Shown here piece by piece: positions 5,790 to 9,892 of a stretch of 9,892 bases of DNA; the first letter of the stretch is position 1, and each line of letters begins with the position of its first letter. Location of the stretch: the NCBI GenBank assembly GCA_947653505.1, contig CANTHI010000092.1, forward strand, positions 1 through 9,892. The letters run 5' to 3'. The notes beneath the pieces were generated by a model that saw nothing but the letters and a program-made list of their open reading frames with translations, made no database searches and had not been told where the DNA came from. Both the position numbers and the translations under genes were made by a program. Source of the DNA: an uncultured Eubacterium sp. GTDB lineage: Bacteria; Bacillota_A; Clostridia; Lachnospirales; Lachnospiraceae.

Positions 5790-7175
5790 ATGGCAGAAGA
5801 AGTAAAACGGAAAGCCTCGAAAGAAATAATAATAAAATCAGCGAAAGAAGTATCAAAAGAGTTACTAAAGAAAGAATCGGAAGAACCAGCGAAAGAAGTA
5901 TCAAAAGAGTTACCAAAGAAAGAATCGGAAGAATCAGCGAAAGAAGTATCAAAAGAGTTACCAAAGAAAGAATCGGAAGAATCAGCGAAAGAAGTATCAA
6001 AAGAGTTATCAAAGAAAGTACCAAAAGAGACGCCAAAGGAAGTATCAGAAGAATCAGTGAAAGAAGTATCAAAAGGGTTGTCAAAGGAAATACCGGAAGA
6101 ATTAGCAAAAGCAGTATCACAGGAGTTACCAAAAGAAGTATCAAAAGAAGCATCGAAAGGAATATCGAAAGAAGTATCAAAGGAAGAGAAAAAAAGCAGT
6201 ATCTTTGCCGCATTTGTACGTGATATGATCGCACGTATGACAGCAGACCGTCTGATAGGTCCCAGGCTTCAAAACGGGGAGATTAGAAAAAATCTGGTAG
6301 AGCCGCCCTGGAAATGTCCGGCCTGTTTTCATCTGACACAGATTGATCTGGATCATTGTAAGGCGGAGCTGCTGAGTCTGGCACAGAATCCGTCCCTGAG
6401 CCGTGTGGTTCTGCAGCTGCATGGTGGCGGTTATATCGGTGCGATGCGTAATAAATACCGTTCTTTTGCCGGGCTGTATAATGAAATTGGCGGAGGGATC
6501 AATGTGTTTACCCCGGATTACAGGGTGGCGCCTGAAAATCCGTATCCGGCAGCGCTGGAAGACGCACTTGACGCATGGCAATGGCTGCTGCAGTCTGGCT
6601 GTCAGCCAGGAAAAATTGTGATTGCCGGAGATTCGGCTGGTGGCGGCCTGGCGCTTGCACTGTGCCTGTATCTGAAAGATCATGGAATGGAGCTGCCGGA
6701 AGGACTGATTCTGATGTCACCGTGGACGGACCTGACGGCAAGCGGAGAATCTTATGAGACAAACTATACGCTGGATCCGTTGTTTGGCAATACAAAGGAA
6801 AGTATGATTTACAATCGGGATTATGTCGGTGAGGAAGATCCGGAAAATCCGTATATTTCGCCGTTGTTTGGCTCTTATGACGGATTTCCGCCGATGCTGA
6901 TTCAGGTAGGATCGATCGAGATGCTGCTGAGCGATTCCACAGAACTGGCAAAAAAAGCAAAAGAAGCTGGTGTGAAAGTCCGGCTCAGTATTTATGAAGG
7001 AATGTTTCATGTATTCCAGATGGGAGAGCTGATGCTGGTCGAGTCCAAAAAAGCGTGGGAGGAAGCAGGAAAATTTCTGCGTGTTCTGGACCGCAGGCGG
7101 CAGGAGACATTTAGTGTGCAGGAAGAAGAAACGATGTATGAGACGGGTGAGATGAACGGCTGTACGCAGATATAA
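5790..7175 (+). CDS. alpha/beta-hydrolase esterase (HSL family) with a Lys/Glu-rich tandem-repeat N terminus
   Basis: This 461-residue protein has two parts. Residues 1-135 are a low-complexity, highly charged extension built of 16-residue repeats. Residues ~136-436 form a hormone-sensitive-lipase-type esterase of normal size. The oxyanion-hole motif HGGGY is at 211-215, the nucleophile elbow GDSAGG at 280-285 (Ser282), and the expected catalytic Asp382 (LLSDSTEL) and His407 (GMFHVF) are in place, so the triad looks complete. It should hydrolyse short or medium acyl esters in the cytosol; no signal peptide or membrane helix is seen. ATG 5790 is preceded by CAGGAAGGAAG at good distance. An overlapping +2 frame (5756-6223) is open only because the repeats lack stops. 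The gene follows the membrane-protein gene by 95 nt and ends the cassette. It may remove acyl groups that the upstream transferase adds. Confidence 0.88.
   Translation: MAEEVKRKASKEIIIKSAKEVSKELLKKESEEPAKEVSKELPKKESEESAKEVSKELPKKESEESAKEVSKELSKKVPKETPKEVSEESVKEVSKGLSKEIPEELAKAVSQELPKEVSKEASKGISKEVSKEEKKSSIFAAFVRDMIARMTADRLIGPRLQNGEIRKNLVEPPWKCPACFHLTQIDLDHCKAELLSLAQNPSLSRVVLQLHGGGYIGAMRNKYRSFAGLYNEIGGGINVFTPDYRVAPENPYPAALEDALDAWQWLLQSGCQPGKIVIAGDSAGGGLALALCLYLKDHGMELPEGLILMSPWTDLTASGESYETNYTLDPLFGNTKESMIYNRDYVGEEDPENPYISPLFGSYDGFPPMLIQVGSIEMLLSDSTELAKKAKEAGVKVRLSIYEGMFHVFQMGELMLVESKKAWEEAGKFLRVLDRRRQETFSVQEEETMYETGEMNGCTQI
5838..6190 (+). repeat. 48-nt tandem repeats coding for SAKEVSKELPKKESEE-type units
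   Basis: Copies start at 5838, 5886, 5934 and 5982. Copies 2 and 3 differ by one base (C5886 against T5934); copy 1 differs slightly, and copy 4 keeps only its first half well. From 6030 to 6190 the array decays into 24-nt units coding for xxKEVSKE. The exact multiple of three keeps the reading frame if copies are gained or lost. The + strand is extremely rich in A and G. Because the units contain no stop codons in several frames, spurious frames stay open on both strands here. Confidence 0.93.
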
Positions 7176-7202
7176 ATTTATTATTAAATTTTTCAGTATC
7201 AG

Positions 7203-7231
7203 TTGCCAAATGGTAGGGATTTTTCTATAAT
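7203..7231 (+). promoter_or_regulatory. strong sigma-A promoter of the ClpX-like gene
   Basis: TTGCCA (7203-7208) and a perfect TATAAT (7226-7231) are separated by the ideal 17 bases. Transcription would begin near 7238, giving a leader of about 70 nt to ATG 7309. This is the best vegetative promoter in the window. It makes the ClpX-like gene and the small gene after it a unit separate from the esterase cassette. Confidence 0.8.
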
Positions 7232-7239
7232 AGTATAGT

Positions 7240-7264
7240 CTGGCTTTTGCGAAAGCTTCACCAG
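7240..7264 (+). other. 5'-leader hairpin of the ClpX-like transcript
   Basis: CTGG (7240-7243) can pair with CCAG (7261-7264), and inside it GCTTT (7243-7247) pairs with AAAGC (7252-7256) around the tetraloop TGCG; G7243 is shared, so one stem loses a pair. The hairpin sits at the very 5' end of the predicted transcript, where such structures often stabilise mRNA. No CIRCE or CtsR heat-shock operator is recognisable nearby. Confidence 0.4.
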
Positions 7265-7308
7265 GAATAAAAAGCCGGATGGAAAAATGGATTGGAGTTG
7301 GAAGGATA

Positions 7309-8757
7309 ATGTCAGAACATGATTTTAGGGAAGTGGATCTGAATGAGTCGAAAGAAGAAAAAAACGACGATTATGAAGAGGTCTGCTATATCTGCCACCG
7401 TCCGGAGAGTACGGCAGGCAGAATGATAAAAATACCGAATAACATCTGTATCTGTCAGGACTGTATGCAGCGTACTTTTGACGGTATGAATCAGTCCGGA
7501 TTCCGGCTGGACGATATTTTAGGGCCGATGCAGAATATGAATGGAAAAATGCCAAACATCAGCATGATTAATCTTACGGACCTGCAGAATATGATGCCAA
7601 ACGCGCCAAAAATCAAAAAGAAAAAGGCAAAGGAAAAAAAGACGGCACCGGTATTTGATATCCATGCGATTCCTGCGCCGCATAAAATCAAGGCGAAGCT
7701 GGATGATTATATCGTCGGGCAGGAGCATGCGAAAAAAGTAGTATCCGTAGCGGTGTATAATCATTATAAACGGATCAGCAGTGATTCGAAAGACGATATT
7801 GAGATTGAAAAATCCAACATGCTTATGGTAGGTCCGACCGGATCGGGGAAGACTTATCTGGTAAAGACGCTGGCAAGACTTCTGGATGTACCGCTTGCCA
7901 TTACGGACGCGACGTCACTGACAGAAGCCGGCTATATTGGCGACGATATTGAAAGCGTCGTATCCAAGCTGCTGGCGGCGGCAGACAACGATGTGGACCG
8001 TGCCGAGCATGGGATTATTTTTATTGATGAGATAGATAAAATAGCAAAAAAAAGAAATACGCATCAGCGCGATGTGAGCGGGGAATCGGTCCAGCAGGGA
8101 ATGCTAAAGCTGCTGGAAGGCGCGGAAGTGGAGGTTCCAGTCGGTGCAAGCAGCAAAAACGCGATGGTACCGATGACGACCGTAAATACGAAAGATATTT
8201 TATTTATCTGCGGCGGCGCGTTTCCGGATTTGGACGAGATTATTAAAGAACGTCTGAATAAAGCGTCTTCGATTGGTTTTCAGGCAGATTTAAAAGATAA
8301 ATATGATAAGGAAGAAAACCTGCTGTCCCAGGTTACAGTAGAAGATATCCGCAAGTTTGGCATGATACCGGAGTTTATCGGAAGACTGCCGATTCTGTTT
8401 GCACTGGAAGCGCTGACCGAAGACATGCTTGTGCGGATTCTGGCAGAGCCAAAAAACGCAATTATCAGACAGTATCAGAAGCTGCTGGATTATGATGAGG
8501 TAAAGCTGGAATTTGAAGAGGATGCGTTACATGCGATTGCAAAAAAAGCAAAAGAAAAGAAAGTAGGAGCCAGAGCCCTGCGGGCAATTCTGGAAGAATT
8601 TATGCTCGATATTATGTACGAAATTCCAAAAGATGACAACATTGGAATCGTTACGATTACCGGAGATTATGTGGAAGGAAAAGGCGGACCTTTAATCACG
8701 ATGCGGGGTGTCCGTGGCCTGCCGGAACAGTCAATAGGCAATCTTGGAACAGGCTGA
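7309..8757 (+). CDS. clpX: ClpX-type AAA+ unfoldase, divergent long paralogue
   Basis: This 482-residue protein (492 from ATG 7279) has the ClpX architecture. The N-terminal zinc-binding domain has Cys26, Cys29, Cys49 and Cys52. Walker A GPTGSGKT is at 175-182, pore loop GYIG at 208-211, Walker B IIFIDE at 236-241, the arginine in EFIGRLP at about 359, and sensor 2 GAR at 420-422. The ClpP-docking tripeptide IGF is present at 322-324, so it probably feeds unfolded substrates to ClpP. Typical ClpX has about 420 residues; the extra length is a Lys-rich linker (near 100-112) and a C-terminal tail. The RKH pore motif of normal ClpX is replaced by GASSKNAMV, and the first pore loop is GYIG instead of GYVG. 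It therefore looks like a second ClpX with altered substrate choice. ATG 7309 is preferred because GGAAGGA precedes it, though the spacing is short. The clpP, tig and lon genes are not in this window. Confidence 0.88.
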   Translation: MSEHDFREVDLNESKEEKNDDYEEVCYICHRPESTAGRMIKIPNNICICQDCMQRTFDGMNQSGFRLDDILGPMQNMNGKMPNISMINLTDLQNMMPNAPKIKKKKAKEKKTAPVFDIHAIPAPHKIKAKLDDYIVGQEHAKKVVSVAVYNHYKRISSDSKDDIEIEKSNMLMVGPTGSGKTYLVKTLARLLDVPLAITDATSLTEAGYIGDDIESVVSKLLAAADNDVDRAEHGIIFIDEIDKIAKKRNTHQRDVSGESVQQGMLKLLEGAEVEVPVGASSKNAMVPMTTVNTKDILFICGGAFPDLDEIIKERLNKASSIGFQADLKDKYDKEENLLSQVTVEDIRKFGMIPEFIGRLPILFALEALTEDMLVRILAEPKNAIIRQYQKLLDYDEVKLEFEEDALHAIAKKAKEKKVGARALRAILEEFMLDIMYEIPKDDNIGIVTITGDYVEGKGGPLITMRGVRGLPEQSIGNLGTG

Positions 8758-8792
8758 TGTCTGTGAAGGCAGAAAATTAGAAGGAGGAACAT

Positions 8793-9296
8793 ATGTCTGA
8801 ATCATATGCAGAGGTTATTGTCCACGACGAAAAGGATGTGAAAGGAAAACAGCTCAGAATATGTCTGATTCTGGTAACACTGCTCTGTTTATTTTTTGGA
8901 GCGATGTATCAGGTTTTGTTTTTTCTGATTGGTATTATTCTCGTTCCGGTCAGTTTTACGACATTTAAAAACCGGTATCGGGAATATGAATATCTGCTTG
9001 TATCGGATGAACTGGACATTGCTGTTGTAAAAAATAAATGCAAGCGGAAAAAGCTTGCGACATACGCATTGAGCGAACTGCAGTGCATGGCTCCGGTCCG
9101 TTCACACAAGCTGGATGGATTCCACTCCAATCCACAGTTAAAGGTGCGTGATTATTCTTCCGGCAACCCGGAGCATCACATTTACAGTATGATATTCGCG
9201 AGTCAGGGAATGCTGCAGGAAGTAAAAGTAGAGCCGTCAGAGGCGATGCTGAATGAAGTCCGGATGCATCATGCAAGCATTGTGTTTACAGAATAG
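8793..9296 (+). CDS. small membrane protein of unknown function (DUF6106-like)
   Basis: This 167-residue protein has two adjacent hydrophobic segments at about residues 22-39 and 41-57, forming a helical hairpin, and then a soluble C-terminal domain with alternating strand-like stretches (YEYLLVSDELDIAVV and onward). The layout, and the YLLVSDELDIAVV/VKN segment, recall membrane-anchored PH-like domains. From memory it resembles the DUF6106 family of Lachnospiraceae; no function is established. The ribosome site AAGGAGG (8781-8787) is perfect and well spaced from ATG 8793. The 35-nt gap from the ClpX-like gene contains no terminator, so the two are probably one operon. It could be linked to envelope quality control, but this is only positional inference. 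Confidence 0.72.
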   Translation: MSESYAEVIVHDEKDVKGKQLRICLILVTLLCLFFGAMYQVLFFLIGIILVPVSFTTFKNRYREYEYLLVSDELDIAVVKNKCKRKKLATYALSELQCMAPVRSHKLDGFHSNPQLKVRDYSSGNPEHHIYSMIFASQGMLQEVKVEPSEAMLNEVRMHHASIVFTE

Positions 9297-9318
9297 TTGT
9301 GGGGATGCCTTTTCCGGT

Positions 9319-9345
9319 ACCTTTCCGCATTTTTTTCATAGGATA
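9319..9345 (+). promoter_or_regulatory. possible sigma-K/sigma-E-type promoter before the S8 peptidase gene
   Basis: CATAGGATA (9337-9345) matches the Bacillus sigma-K -10 pattern CATANNNTA and partly the sigma-E one. AC at 9319-9320 lies 16 bases upstream, where the short sigma-K -35 element is expected. The overlapping TAAAAT (9345-9350) could instead be a weak vegetative -10 box without a good -35. Such short patterns occur by chance, so this is a lead only. Confidence 0.3.
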
Positions 9346-9376
9346 AAATAGAATGAAACATTGTCAGGAGAATTTT

Positions 9377-9892
9377 ATGCCGGATTGTGAAGATGCAGTT
9401 TATTCCAACGATCATTATGACTTTATCGCTTCCAACGAGTTTTTGGAAGATTTGCCGGAAGGGGAGTATTGTATTCAGGAGCTGGATAGTAAGTATTCCT
9501 CCATTTATTACCAGATGGAGGAAAATGGCAGAGAACTGGAACGGGGACAATTTTCTTATAGTGTGATACCGAAATGTCTTGGCCTGCTTAACAATGAAGC
9601 ATTAGGAGAAAGCGGTATTTTAAAAGTCCGCGACCAGCCAAATTTATCTCTGACAGGCAGGGGTGTATTGATGGGATTTATCGATACAGATTTTGACTAC
9701 ACCAATCCGCTGTTTTGCAATACAGATGGGACGACACGCGTAGAGCGTATCTGGAATCAGCAGGAACGCAGCGGGATACCGCCGGCAGGATTTCTTTATG
9801 GAACAGAATATACAAGGGAGCAGATTAATGAAGAGCTGATGGCAAACCGGGATTCCATGACTGCCAGAATCCCATACGCAGACGGTCATGGC
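9377..9892 (+). CDS. S8 (subtilisin-like) serine peptidase, Csp-like, N-terminal part
   Basis: The gene runs off the right edge; 172 residues are visible. After a ~90-residue propeptide-like N-terminal region comes LTGRGVLMGFIDTDFDY (92-108), containing the catalytic Asp103. The conserved block WNQ...GIPPAGFLYGTEYTREQIN (126-151) is typical of the clostridial Csp-like S8 peptidases, and the window ends at DGHG, where His171 is the catalytic histidine. The catalytic serine lies beyond the edge. An oddity is DTD instead of the usual DTG or DSG around the aspartate. Relatives include CspA/B/C, which act in spore germination, but many Lachnospiraceae carry S8 peptidases of this type with unknown roles. 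There is no signal peptide. ATG 9377 has AGGAG (9366-9370) 6 nt upstream. It lies 80 nt after the small membrane-protein gene. Confidence 0.88.
   Translation, partial: MPDCEDAVYSNDHYDFIASNEFLEDLPEGEYCIQELDSKYSSIYYQMEENGRELERGQFSYSVIPKCLGLLNNEALGESGILKVRDQPNLSLTGRGVLMGFIDTDFDYTNPLFCNTDGTTRVERIWNQQERSGIPPAGFLYGTEYTREQINEELMANRDSMTARIPYADGHG

Noticed and set aside
5756..6223. Arg/Ser/Ile-rich frame of 155 codons overlapping the esterase repeats
   Set aside because: It is open only because the tandem repeats lack stops in this frame; it ends once the repeats end, while the overlapping frame continues into a clear esterase domain.
5764..6234. Minus-strand Leu/Ile-rich frame that looks like a membrane protein
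   Set aside because: It is the complement of Lys/Glu codons in the same repeats. It has no recognisable start region or domain.
7176..7200. Terminator after the esterase gene
   Set aside because: AAATTT pairing with AAATTT gives an all-A/T stem without stability; it is probably just A/T-rich promoter-upstream sequence.
8046..8053. Run of eight A residues in the ClpX-like gene as a programmed frameshift site
   Set aside because: The zero frame continues through all conserved AAA+ motifs, and no stimulatory structure or conserved alternative product is apparent.
9305..9337. Intrinsic terminator after the small membrane-protein gene
   Set aside because: A T run (9330-9336) follows, but the only pairing found is GATGC with GCATT around an 18-nt loop, too weak to support a call.

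Overview
The window looks like chromosomal DNA of a low-to-mid GC Firmicute of class Clostridia, most likely a Lachnospiraceae gut anaerobe. The evidence is purine-rich Shine-Dalgarno sequences, A/T-rich promoters of the TTGACA/TATAAT type, codon usage rich in AAA, GAA and ATT, and protein families that I recognise from that group: a condensation-type acyltransferase next to a zinc-ribbon membrane protein, a long ClpX paralogue, and a Csp-like S8 peptidase. Every gene called is on the + strand. No rRNA, tRNA, CRISPR array, transposase or phage gene is seen.

Layout. Bases 1-255 hold no gene I can support, apart from a possible tail of an upstream gene; they carry a 12-nt inverted repeat and an 8-bp hairpin. 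A predicted promoter at 256-284 precedes a small GtrA-family membrane protein (361-882). Next is a mannose-1-phosphate guanylyltransferase (1061-2131) that makes GDP-mannose. Both genes fit cell-surface glycan synthesis. The 2132-2362 gap contains a strong, symmetric hairpin element (2186-2225) and a TTGACA promoter. A branched-chain aminotransferase (2363-3397) follows and ends in a clear intrinsic terminator (3452-3488).

The middle (3684-7175) is a three-gene cassette. It encodes a CoA-dependent acyltransferase/condensation-fold enzyme with an HxxxDG motif, a six-helix membrane protein with an N-terminal zinc ribbon whose start overlaps the acyltransferase stop by 8 nt, and a hormone-sensitive-lipase-type esterase. 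The esterase carries an unusual Lys/Glu-rich 16-residue tandem repeat at its N terminus. An acyl transferase, an acyl esterase and a membrane partner suggest a small acyl-ester metabolism or surface-acylation system. The substrate is unknown, and this is the best candidate in the window for an undescribed system.

The right part starts with a near-consensus promoter (7203-7231) and a 5'-UTR hairpin, followed by a divergent ClpX-type unfoldase (7309-8757). It keeps the zinc finger and the IGF ClpP-docking loop but lacks the RKH pore motif. A small two-helix membrane protein (8793-9296) lies 35 nt downstream with a strong ribosome binding site. The window ends inside a subtilisin-family (S8) peptidase gene (9377 onward), cut just at its catalytic histidine. 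A possible mother-cell sporulation-type promoter lies in front of it.
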